A stretch of DNA of 64,000 bases. Origin: Streptomyces sp. NBC_01463. GTDB taxonomy: Bacteria; Actinomycetota; Actinomycetes; Streptomycetales; Streptomycetaceae. Each line of letters opens with the position of its first letter. Within the stretch, counting starts at the first letter, position 1. The notes below the pieces were generated by a model, which saw only the letters and a program-made list of their open reading frames with translations, made no database searches and was not told where the DNA came from. Below, piece by piece: positions 56,521 to 64,000 of this stretch. The stretch lies in assembly GCA_036227345.1 (NCBI GenBank), contig CP109468.1, positions 6,758,001 to 6,822,000 of the forward strand, written 5' to 3'. The position numbers and the translations under genes were made by a program.

Positions 56521-58034
56521 GCACCGCCGCCCCGCCCGGGGACTGGCGGTCGCTCGACCGGCGCACGGTCTGGCTCACCGCCCTCGTCACCGCCGGAGTG
56601 GCGGCCGGTGCCGCCGTACCGGTCACGCTCGGGCTCTCCGGCCGCTTCGGGTTCGGCCCCGCCGTCGCCTGGGTGCTGGCGGGCGCGGCCCTCCTGATCG
56701 CGGGCAGCGCCGGCGCCGACCACGTCCGCTGGCGCCGCACCCGCTACCGCGTCGGCGCCGACCGGGTCGAACTCCACACCGGCCTCCTGCTGGTCAAGAA
56801 GCGCTCCCTGGCCCGCGAGCGCATCCGCAGCGTCGACCTCACCGCCCACCTGCTCCAGCGCGTCCTCGGCCTGGTCACCGTCCGGATCGGCACCGGCGAG
56901 CACACCGGCGGCGAGTCCACCCTGGAGCTCGACCCGGTCCTGCGCGCCGAGGGCGAACGGCTGCGCCGCGCGCTCCTGGAACGCGGGCCCGCGGAGGCGT
57001 CCGGCAGCCACCGCGAGGGCGACCTCGTCGCGCTCGACCCGCGCTGGATCCGCTACGCACCGGTCTCGTTCGTCGCCCCCGCGCTCGCCGGCGCGGCGGC
57101 CGGAGCCGTGATGCAGGTCAGCGACTGGTTCGGGGCGCAGGGCCAGGTCATCGAATGGGTCGGCGAGCAGTACCGGGACTCCTCACTGGCCACGGTGATC
57201 GTGCTCCTCGTCGTCGGCGCGGCGCTCTGCGGGACCGCCGGCGCCCTCGGGCTCTGGGTCGAGATGTGGTGGAACTACCGCCTCGAACGCGAACCGGGCG
57301 GCACCCTGCGGATCCGGCGCGGGCTGCTCACCTCCCGCTCCGTCTCCATCGAGGAGCGCCGGCTGCGCGGCGTCGACCTCGTCGAACCGCTCGGGGTCCG
57401 GCTGCTGGGCGCCGCCCGGGTCGACGCCATCACCACCGGACTGGCCAAGGACGACGAGGAGCAGCACGGCGACCACAACACCCTGCTGCCGCCCGCGCCC
57501 CGGCCGGTCGCCGACGACGTCGCCGCCGCCGTGCTGCGCGCGACCGTGTCCCCGACCGGTGCCGCGCTGACCGCCCACCCGCCCGCCGCACGCGGCCGGA
57601 GGCTCCGCAGGGCGTGCTGGGCGGTCCTGGGGCCCGTCCTGGTCCTGGCCCTGCTCGGCGCCCTGCTGACCCCGGTCCTGCTCTGGATCGCGCTCGGCTG
57701 CGCCGCCGTGGGGCTGCCCGTCGGCGTGCTGCTGGCCCGCGACGCGTACCGCGGGCTCGGTCACGCAATCAGCGGCGACTACCTGGTGACCCGCTCGGGC
57801 GCCCTGCGCCGCTCCACCGCCGCGCTGGAGCGGGCCGGGGTGATCGGCTGGACGGTGCGTCAGTCGTACTTCCAGCGCCGGGCCGGGGTGCTGAACGTCA
57901 CCGCGACGACGGCCGCGGGGGCCGGTGCGTACACCGTGTACGACGCCGGCGCGTCCGAGGGCCTCGCCTTCGCCGCCGAGGCCGTCCCCGGCCTGCTCGA
58001 ACCCTTCCTGGAGCGGGCCCCGGCGGGCGAATGA
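56517..58034 (+). CDS. PH-domain membrane protein, YdbT-like
   Basis: This 505-residue protein has about six transmembrane helices and three PH (DUF304) repeats. The first starts at RYRVGADRVELHTGLLLVKK, the second at YRLEREPGGTLRIRRGLLTS, the third at ISGDYLVTRSGALRRSTAAL. It starts in an ATGA overlap with the YdbS-like gene. The pair presumably forms one membrane complex. Confidence 0.88.
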   Translation: MSTAAPPGDWRSLDRRTVWLTALVTAGVAAGAAVPVTLGLSGRFGFGPAVAWVLAGAALLIAGSAGADHVRWRRTRYRVGADRVELHTGLLLVKKRSLARERIRSVDLTAHLLQRVLGLVTVRIGTGEHTGGESTLELDPVLRAEGERLRRALLERGPAEASGSHREGDLVALDPRWIRYAPVSFVAPALAGAAAGAVMQVSDWFGAQGQVIEWVGEQYRDSSLATVIVLLVVGAALCGTAGALGLWVEMWWNYRLEREPGGTLRIRRGLLTSRSVSIEERRLRGVDLVEPLGVRLLGAARVDAITTGLAKDDEEQHGDHNTLLPPAPRPVADDVAAAVLRATVSPTGAALTAHPPAARGRRLRRACWAVLGPVLVLALLGALLTPVLLWIALGCAAVGLPVGVLLARDAYRGLGHAISGDYLVTRSGALRRSTAALERAGVIGWTVRQSYFQRRAGVLNVTATTAAGAGAYTVYDAGASEGLAFAAEAVPGLLEPFLERAPAGE

Positions 58035-58041
58035 GCCCCGG

Positions 58042-58398
58042 TCAGCCGTGCGTCGTGTCGATGACGCAGAAGCGGTTGCCCTCGGTGTCCGCGAGGACCA
58101 CGAAGTCCGGGTCCTCGGGGTACAGCTTCCAGTCGGTCCCGACGGCGCCGAGCCCGATCAGCCGGGCCACCTCGGCGTCCTGCTCCTCGGTGTACAGGTC
58201 GAGGTGGACCCGGGGGACCTCCTGCACCGGAACATCGCTCCGGCCCAGCGACACCCCCGGCCCGGACCCGTCGGCGGGGACCAGCACCACCCAGTCCTCG
58301 GTGAGCGGTTCGCGCTCGACGTAACCGAGCGCCGCCTTCCAGAACGCCGCCGCACGCCGTACGTCCGACGCGCCCATCACCACGCTTCCGATATGCAT
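58042..58398 (-). CDS. VOC (glyoxalase/bleomycin-resistance) family protein
   Basis: This 118-residue single VOC domain starts at MHIGSVVMGASDVRRAAAFW and ends with VLADTEGNRFCVIDT. Candidate metal ligands are His2, His in RVHLDLY, and Glu in DTEGN. The reaction is unknown. It converges with the YdbT-like gene (7-bp gap). Confidence 0.87.
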   Translation of the reverse strand: MHIGSVVMGASDVRRAAAFWKAALGYVEREPLTEDWVVLVPADGSGPGVSLGRSDVPVQEVPRVHLDLYTEEQDAEVARLIGLGAVGTDWKLYPEDPDFVVLADTEGNRFCVIDTTHG

Positions 58399-58412
58399 GG
58401 GCCGAGCCTTTC

Positions 58413-58463
58413 ACGCCTCAGGCCCGGCCCGCTCCGAGGAGCGAACCGGGCCTGTGAGGCGTA
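58413..58463. terminator. Long hairpin after the pentose-phosphate operon
   Basis: ACGCCTCA-GGCCCGG (58413-58427) pairs with 58447-58463, with a 2-nt bulge. It lies just past the pgl stop on the minus strand and near the VOC start. Confidence 0.75.
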
Positions 58464-58477
58464 CCGCTGACGACGGA

Positions 58478-59263
58478 TCAGGCAGACGCAGGCGGGTACA
58501 GGGCGCGCGGCAGCCGCGAGGCCGCCGCCGCGTCCAGCAGCCACAGCGTGCGGCTGCGGCCGTACGCACCCGCCGCGGGGGCCTGGATCTCACCGGCCCC
58601 CGACAGGGCGATGGCCGCGGCCTCCGCCTTGTCCTCGCCCGCCGCGAGCAGCCACACCTCGCGCGCCGCCCGGATGGCGGGCAGCGTGAGCGTGACGCGG
58701 ACGGGCGGCGGCTTGGGCGCCCCGTGCACACCGACGACGGTGCGCTCGGTCTCCCGTACCGCGGGCAGCTCGGGGAAGAGCGAGGCGACATGGGTGTCGG
58801 GCCCGACACCCAGCATCAGCACGTCGAACACCGGCACCGGCCCGTGGTCCTCCGGGCGGGAGGCGGCGGCCAGTTCGGCGGCGTACGCGGCCGCCGCCGC
58901 GTCGACGTCCGGGCCGTGCGGCCCGTCCGACGCCGGCATCGCGTGCACCCGGGACGGGTCCAGCGGCACCGAGTCCAGCAGGGCCTCGCGGGCCTGCGTG
59001 ACATTGCGCTCCGGATCGCCCTCCGGCAGGAACCGCTCGTCGCCCCACCACAGGTCGAGCCGCGACCAGTCGACCGCGTCCCGCGCGGGCGCCCCGGCGA
59101 GCGCGGCCAGCAGACCGTTGCCGTTGCGCCCGCCGGTGAGCACCACCGAGGCGTCCCCGCGCGCGGCCTGGGCGTCCACGATCTTCGTGATCAGCCGGGC
59201 CGCCGCGGCCTGCGCCATCAGCTCCTTGTCGCGGTGCACGACGAGCTGCGGGACGACGGTCAC
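58478..59263 (-). CDS. pgl: 6-phosphogluconolactonase
   Basis: This 261-residue enzyme hydrolyses 6-phosphogluconolactone. It is of the DevB/NagB-like type: ASVVLTGGRNGNGLLAAL, WWGDERFLPEGDPERN, and LMLGVGPDTHVASLFP. The GTG start overlaps the opcA stop (GTGA at 59260-59263). It ends the tkt-tal-zwf-opcA-pgl operon. Confidence 0.94.
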   Translation of the reverse strand: MTVVPQLVVHRDKELMAQAAAARLITKIVDAQAARGDASVVLTGGRNGNGLLAALAGAPARDAVDWSRLDLWWGDERFLPEGDPERNVTQAREALLDSVPLDPSRVHAMPASDGPHGPDVDAAAAAYAAELAAASRPEDHGPVPVFDVLMLGVGPDTHVASLFPELPAVRETERTVVGVHGAPKPPPVRVTLTLPAIRAAREVWLLAAGEDKAEAAAIALSGAGEIQAPAAGAYGRSRTLWLLDAAAASRLPRALYPPASA

Positions 59264-60285
59264 TTCGACGCCGCCTTCTTCGCCGGTGCCGTCGCCTTCT
59301 TGGCGGCGGGAGCGGCCGCGTCGGCCGGCTTGGCCGCCGCGGCAGCCTTGGGCTTCGCCGTCTCGCCGAGCCGGTCCACGCCGAACTTCACCGAGGACTC
59401 GTAGGTGTTGTCCGGGTCGAGCCGGCGCAGCTCCTCGGCGAGCAGCTCCGCGGTCTCCCGGCGCTTGAGCGCCACCGCACGGTCCGGCTGTCCCACCATG
59501 GAGAGCGTGGCCAGCGAGCCGTCGGCCCGGTCCAGCACGATCGTGCCGTTCTTCGTCTCCATCCGGACGGCCGTCAGACCGGGACCGCCCGACATGGTGC
59601 GCTCGACCGGGACCTGGAGCCGGTCGGCGAGCCACATGGCCAGCAGCTCGCAGCTCGGGTTCTCGGACTCGCCCTCGACCGTCGCCGAGAGGACGTCCAC
59701 GGCCTGCTGGTCGAGCGCTGCCGCCAGCATCGAGCGCCAGGGCGTGATCCGGGTCCAGGCCAGATCGGTGTCGCCGGGGGTGTACGTCTTCGCGCGCACC
59801 GCCAGCTCGTCGATCGGGTGCTCCGCCGAATAGGTGTCCGTGATCCGGCGCTGGGCGAGTGCGCCCAACGGGTCCTTCGCCGGATCGGCGGGCGCGCCCT
59901 CGGGCCACCAGACGACGACCGGGGCGTCCGGCAGCAGCAGCGGCAGGACGACCGACTGGGCGTGGTTGGCCAGCTCGCCGTGGAGCCGCAGCACCACGGT
60001 CTCGCCGGTGCCCGCGTCCGAGCCGACCCGGACCTCGGCGTCCAGCCGGGCGTCGCGCCGGCTGCGCGGCGAGCGGCTGACCCGCTTGATCACCGCGATG
60101 ATCCGCGAGGGGTGCTCGCGCGAGGCGTCGCCCGCCGACTTGAGCGCGTCGTACGCGTTCTCCTCGTCGGTGACGATGACCAGCGTGAGGACCATGCCGA
60201 TCGCCGGGGTGCCGATGGCGCGGCGGGCCGACACCAGGGCCTGGTTGATCTTGCTGGACGTGGTTTCCGTGAGATCGATCTTCAT
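59260..60285 (-). CDS. opcA: Glucose-6-phosphate dehydrogenase assembly protein OpcA
   Basis: This 341-residue actinobacterial protein is needed for Zwf activity. Typical OpcA segments: MKIDLTETTSSKINQALVSA, GMVLTLVIVTDEENAYDALK, HPSRIIAVI, APVVVWWPEGAP, ITPWRSMLAAAL. The last approximately 30 residues are Ala/Lys/Pro-rich (KPADAAAPAAKKATAPAKKA), not part of the folded domain. It starts in an ATGA overlap with zwf and is coupled to pgl. Confidence 0.95.
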   Translation of the reverse strand: MKIDLTETTSSKINQALVSARRAIGTPAIGMVLTLVIVTDEENAYDALKSAGDASREHPSRIIAVIKRVSRSPRSRRDARLDAEVRVGSDAGTGETVVLRLHGELANHAQSVVLPLLLPDAPVVVWWPEGAPADPAKDPLGALAQRRITDTYSAEHPIDELAVRAKTYTPGDTDLAWTRITPWRSMLAAALDQQAVDVLSATVEGESENPSCELLAMWLADRLQVPVERTMSGGPGLTAVRMETKNGTIVLDRADGSLATLSMVGQPDRAVALKRRETAELLAEELRRLDPDNTYESSVKFGVDRLGETAKPKAAAAAKPADAAAPAAKKATAPAKKAASK

Positions 60286-61814
60286 GGCCGGCGCCAGCTC
60301 CGTCCGTCTCGTGCGAGCATCTCGTCCGCCTCGGCCGGGCCCCAGGTGCCCGACGGGTACTGCGCGGGCTTGCCGTGCTTGTCCCAGTACTCCTCGATCG
60401 GGTCGAGGATGTCCCAGGAGAGTTCGACCTCCTGGTGGCGGGGGAAGAGGTTGGCGTCGCCGAGCAGCACATCGAGGATGAGCCGCTCGTAGGCCTCCGG
60501 GCTGGACTCCGTAAAGGACTCGCCGTAGGCGAAGTCCATCGTGACGTCCCGGACCTCCATCGAGGTGCCGGGCACCTTGGAGCCGAACCGCACGGTCACG
60601 CCCTCGTCCGGCTGGACCCGGATGACCAGGGCGTTGCTGCCCAGCTCCTCGGTCGCCCCGGACTCGAACGGGAGGTAGGGGGCGCGCTTGAAGACGATCG
60701 CGATCTCCGTGACCCGGCGGCCGAGCCGCTTTCCGGTACGGAGGTAGAACGGAACGCCCGCCCAGCGGCGGTTGTTGATCGTCAGCTTGATCGCGGCGAA
60801 GGTGTCGGTCTTCGACTTGGGGTCGATACCGTCCTCCTCCAGATAGCCGAGGACCTCCTCGCCGCCCTGCCACGCGTGCGCGTACTGGCCGCGCACGGTG
60901 TGCTTGCCGAGGTCCTCCGGCAGCTCGACGGCGGTGAGCACCTTGAGCTTCTCGGCGACCAGGGCCTTCGGGTGGAAGGAGCCGGGCTCCTCCATCGCGG
61001 TCAGCGCCAGCAGCTGGAGCAGGTGGTTCTGGATGACGTCACGGGCTGCGCCGATGCCGTCGTAGTAGCCGGCCCGGCCGCCGATGCCGATGTCCTCGGC
61101 CATCGTGATCTGGACGTGGTCCACGTAGGACCGGTTCCAGATCGGCTCGAACATCGTGTTGGCGAACCGCAGCGCCAGGATGTTCTGGACCGTCTCCTTG
61201 CCCAGGTAGTGGTCGATCCGGAAGACCTCGTTGGGCGGGAACACGTCGTGCACGAGCTGGTTGAGCTCCTGCGCGCTCTTGAGGTCGTGACCGAAGGGCT
61301 TCTCGATGACGGCACGCCGCCAGGAGCCCTCCTTCTGGTCCGCGAGCCCGTGCTTCTTGAGCTGCTGGACGACCTGGGGGAAGAACTTCGGCGGCACGGA
61401 GAGGTAGAAGGCGAAGTTGCCGCCCGTCCCCTGTGCCTTGTCGAGTTCCTGGATGGTCGCCTTCAGGGTCTCGAAGGCGTCGTCGTCGTCGAAGTCGCCC
61501 TGGACGAAGCGCATCCCCTGGATGAGCTGCTGCCAGACCTCTTCACGGAACGGGGTACGGGCATGCTGCTTGACGGCGTCGTGGACCTCCTGTGCGAAGT
61601 CCTCGTCCTGCCACTCGCGGCGTGCGAAACCGATGAGCGAGAAGCCCGGCGGCAGCAGGCCGCGGTTGGCCAGGTCGTAGACGGCGGGCATCAGCTTTTT
61701 ACGGGACAAATCGCCCGTGACGCCAAAGATGACCAGGCCCGACGGCCCCGCGATGCGCGGGAGCCGTCGATCCTGGGCGTCACGGAGCGGGTTGGCTCCG
61801 GGAACACCAGACAA
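60282..61814 (-). CDS. zwf: Glucose-6-phosphate 1-dehydrogenase
   Basis: This 510-residue enzyme oxidises glucose 6-phosphate with NADP+. Coenzyme site: VIFGVTGDLSRKKLMPAVYD. Active-site RIDHYLGKE is preceded by EKPFGHDL. The start is best placed at TTG 61814, with GGAGGG 8 nt upstream, overlapping the end of tal. It gives the family N-terminus MSGVPGANPLRDAQDRRLP. The stop overlaps opcA (ATGA). Confidence 0.95.
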   Translation of the reverse strand: MSGVPGANPLRDAQDRRLPRIAGPSGLVIFGVTGDLSRKKLMPAVYDLANRGLLPPGFSLIGFARREWQDEDFAQEVHDAVKQHARTPFREEVWQQLIQGMRFVQGDFDDDDAFETLKATIQELDKAQGTGGNFAFYLSVPPKFFPQVVQQLKKHGLADQKEGSWRRAVIEKPFGHDLKSAQELNQLVHDVFPPNEVFRIDHYLGKETVQNILALRFANTMFEPIWNRSYVDHVQITMAEDIGIGGRAGYYDGIGAARDVIQNHLLQLLALTAMEEPGSFHPKALVAEKLKVLTAVELPEDLGKHTVRGQYAHAWQGGEEVLGYLEEDGIDPKSKTDTFAAIKLTINNRRWAGVPFYLRTGKRLGRRVTEIAIVFKRAPYLPFESGATEELGSNALVIRVQPDEGVTVRFGSKVPGTSMEVRDVTMDFAYGESFTESSPEAYERLILDVLLGDANLFPRHQEVELSWDILDPIEEYWDKHGKPAQYPSGTWGPAEADEMLARDGRSWRRP

Positions 61815-61819
61815 AGTGG

Positions 61820-62938
61820 TCAGCCCTCCGAAGGGGCGAGGCGCTTGAGCTCCGCCTCGGTCGAGTTGAGCAGGTCGATCCAGGCCGCCTCGAACTTGTC
61901 GACGCCCTCGTCCTCGAGCAGCTGCACGACGTCGTCGTACGAGACACCGAGGCCGCCGATGGCGTCGAGCTCGGCGCGGGCCTGCTCGTAGGTACCGGCG
62001 ATGGTGTTGCCGGTGATCTGCCCGTGGTCCGCGGTGGCGTCCAGGGTGGCCTCGGGCATGGTGTTCACCGTGCCGGGGGCGACCAGGTCGTCCACGTACA
62101 GGGTGTCCTTGTACGCGGGGTCCTTCACACCGGTGGAGGCCCACAGCGGACGCTGCTTGTTGGCGTGCGCCTTCTCCAGCGCGGCCCAGCGGTCCGAGGA
62201 GAAGACCTCCTCGAACGCCTGGTAGGCGAGCCGGGCGTTGGCGAGAGCCGCCTTGCCCTTGAGCGCCTTGGCCTCGTCGGTGCCGACCGCGTCGAGCCGC
62301 TTGTCGATCTCGGAGTCCACACGGGACACGAAGAACGAGGCCACCGAGTGGATCTTGGAGAGGTCCAGGCCCGCGGCCTTCGCCTTCTCCAGGCCCGCCA
62401 GGTAGGCGTCCATGACCTCGCGGTAGCGCTCCAGCGAGAAGATCAGCGTGACGTTGACGCTGATGCCCTTGCCGATGACCTCGGTGATCGCCGGCAGGCC
62501 GGCCTTCGTCGCCGGGATCTTGATGAGCGTGTTCGGCCGGTCCACCAGCCAGGCCAGCTGCTTCGCCTCGGCGACCGTGGCCGCCGTGTGGTGGGCCAGA
62601 CGCGGGTCGACCTCGATGGAGACCCGGCCGTCCTGGCCGTCCGTGGTGTCGAAGACCGGGCGCAGGATGTCGGCGGCGTCACGGACGTCCGCCGTGGTGA
62701 TCATGCGGATGGCCTCGTCCACGGTGACCTTGCGGGTGGCGAGGTCGGTGAGCTGCTGCTCGTAACCGTCGCCGTGCGAGATCGCCTTCTGGAAGATCGA
62801 GGGGTTGGTGGTGACACCCACGACGTGGCTCTGGTCGATCAGCTCGGCGAGGTTGCCCGAGGTGATCCGCTTGCGTGAAAGGTCGTCGAGCCAGATCGCC
62901 ACGCCCTCGTCGGAGAGGCGCTTGAGTGCGTCTGTCAT
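61820..62938 (-). CDS. tal: Transaldolase
   Basis: This 372-residue transaldolase moves dihydroxyacetone units between sugar phosphates. Segments: [47 protein letters not shown] (catalytic Lys region), [16 protein letters not shown], and [21 protein letters not shown] 62938 follows AGGAG. It is 5 bp from zwf and 34 bp from tkt. Confidence 0.95.
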   Translation of the reverse strand: MTDALKRLSDEGVAIWLDDLSRKRITSGNLAELIDQSHVVGVTTNPSIFQKAISHGDGYEQQLTDLATRKVTVDEAIRMITTADVRDAADILRPVFDTTDGQDGRVSIEVDPRLAHHTAATVAEAKQLAWLVDRPNTLIKIPATKAGLPAITEVIGKGISVNVTLIFSLERYREVMDAYLAGLEKAKAAGLDLSKIHSVASFFVSRVDSEIDKRLDAVGTDEAKALKGKAALANARLAYQAFEEVFSSDRWAALEKAHANKQRPLWASTGVKDPAYKDTLYVDDLVAPGTVNTMPEATLDATADHGQITGNTIAGTYEQARAELDAIGGLGVSYDDVVQLLEDEGVDKFEAAWIDLLNSTEAELKRLAPSEG

Positions 62939-62972
62939 GAGAATTGCATCTCCTACTAGTCGTATAACGGCG

Positions 62973-64000
62973 TCAGCGCGTGACGGCGGCGAGAGATTCC
63001 CGGGCGGCGGCCGCGACGGCCTCGCCGGTGAAGCCGAACTCGCGGAACAGGACCTTGGCGTCGGCCGATGCACCGAAGTGCTCCAGCGAGACGATCCGGC
63101 CGGCGTCCCCGACGAACCGGTACCAGGTCAGGCCGATGCCCGCCTCGACGGCGACCCGGGCCTTCACGGACGGCGGCAGAACGCTGTCCTTGTACGCCTG
63201 GTCCTGCTCGTCGAACCACTCGACACACGGCATCGACACCACACGGGTCGGGATGCCGGCGGCCTGGAGCTCCTCGCGCGCCTCGACGGCGAGGTGCACC
63301 TCGGAGCCGGTACCGATCAGCAGGACCTGGGGCGCCGCGCTGTTCCCATCGGGCGTCTCGGCATCGAAGAGGACGTAGCCGCCCTTGGCCGTGTTCTCGT
63401 TCGCCTCGTACGTCGGCACGCCCTGGCGGGTCAGCGCCAGACCGTGCGGAGCCCCCTTGCCGAACACCTTGGTGTAGCGGCGCAGGACCTCGCGCCAGGC
63501 GAGGGAGGTCTCGTTGGCGTCGGCCGGGCGCACGACGTTCAGGCCCGGGATGGCGCGCAGCGAGGCCAGGTGCTCCACCGGCTGGTGGGTCGGGCCGTCC
63601 TCGCCGAGACCGATCGAGTCGTGCGTCCACACGTACGTCACCGGCGCGTGCATCAGCGCGGACAGCCGCACCGCGTTGCGCATGTAGTCGGAGAACACCA
63701 GGAAGGTGCCGCCGTAGATGCGGGTGTTGCCGTGCAGCGCGATGCCGTTCATGGCCGCGGCCATGGCGTGCTCGCGGATGCCGAAGTGGATCGTGCGGCC
63801 GTACGGGTCCGCGCCCGGCAGCGGGTTGCCCGCCGGGAGGAACGACGACGTCTTGTCGATCGTGGTGTTGTTCGAGCCCGCGAGGTCGGCGGAGCCGCCC
63901 CACAGCTCGGGCACGATCTCGCCGAGCGCCTGGAGCACCTTGCCGGAGGCCGCGCGGGTGGCGACGTCCTTGCCGGGCTCGAAGACCGGGAGCTTGTCCT
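62973..64000 (-). CDS. tkt: Transketolase, C-terminal part (N-terminus outside window)
   Basis: The frame is open to the window edge. Visible segments are the pyrimidine-binding domain: [54 protein letters not shown], and the C-terminal domain ([16 protein letters not shown]). The TPP-binding N-terminal domain lies beyond base 64000. It transfers two-carbon units in the pentose-phosphate pathway and leads the tkt-tal-zwf-opcA-pgl operon. Confidence 0.96.
   Translation of the reverse strand, partial: DKLPVFEPGKDVATRAASGKVLQALGEIVPELWGGSADLAGSNNTTIDKTSSFLPAGNPLPGADPYGRTIHFGIREHAMAAAMNGIALHGNTRIYGGTFLVFSDYMRNAVRLSALMHAPVTYVWTHDSIGLGEDGPTHQPVEHLASLRAIPGLNVVRPADANETSLAWREVLRRYTKVFGKGAPHGLALTRQGVPTYEANENTAKGGYVLFDAETPDGNSAAPQVLLIGTGSEVHLAVEAREELQAAGIPTRVVSMPCVEWFDEQDQAYKDSVLPPSVKARVAVEAGIGLTWYRFVGDAGRIVSLEHFGASADAKVLFREFGFTGEAVAAAARESLAAVTR

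Overview
The window is high-GC actinobacterial DNA, almost certainly from a Streptomyces chromosome. Evidence for this is the strong G/C third-position bias, many GTG starts and 4-nt stop/start overlaps, the sporulation regulator WhiA, the RNA polymerase-binding protein RbpA, OpcA, and the order uvrB-ter genes-uvrA-uvrC-rapZ-yvcK-whiA-gap-pgk-tpiA-secG. It looks like conserved core chromosome. I see no insertion sequence, integrase, prophage or CRISPR array.

Layout. 1-10700: the end of coaE, a TPR protein, an ADP-ribosylglycohydrolase, three secreted hydrolases (tyrosine phosphatase, serine hydrolase, SGNH lipase), a PucR-type regulator coupled to a methyltransferase, a DoxX protein, a lipoprotein and a slipin. 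10800-15200: a SNF2 helicase translationally coupled to a SWIM zinc-finger protein. 15100-17480: small secreted or membrane proteins, then a conserved protein of unknown function followed by two tandem RNA elements. These elements have tRNA T-arms, D-arms and acceptor stems in circularly permuted order. 17480-30370: mixed accessory and housekeeping genes, including an AlaA-like aminotransferase divergent from an HxlR regulator with a clear repeat operator, a pseudouridine kinase/glycosidase pair, Ogt, a glycerophosphodiesterase and an MHYT membrane sensor.

30430-47025: the nucleotide excision repair genes uvrB, uvrA and uvrC. A tellurium/stress cluster lies between uvrB and uvrA: TerD, a TerD fusion protein, and TerC behind a yybP-ykoY-type manganese riboswitch. 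Between uvrA and uvrC sit a Tat-type Rieske lipoprotein and an XRE regulator divergent from a secreted papain-like protease operon. 46900-50013: uvrC-rapZ-yvcK-whiA, linked by overlapping start/stop codons. 50272-56012: lower glycolysis (gap, pgk, tpiA), secG, rbpA and pgi. 58478-64000, on the minus strand: the pentose-phosphate operon tkt-tal-zwf-opcA-pgl. Glycolytic and pentose-phosphate enzymes thus converge around pgi, a pair of PH-domain membrane proteins and a VOC protein.

Most noteworthy: (1) the paired permuted tRNA-like RNAs at about 17160-17410, which resemble the tRNA-mimic module of bacterial Y RNAs or permuted tRNA genes; (2) the terC leader, where the Shine-Dalgarno sequence is perfectly complementary over 10 nt to the 3' strand of the riboswitch; (3) well-defined operators for the HxlR and XRE regulators.
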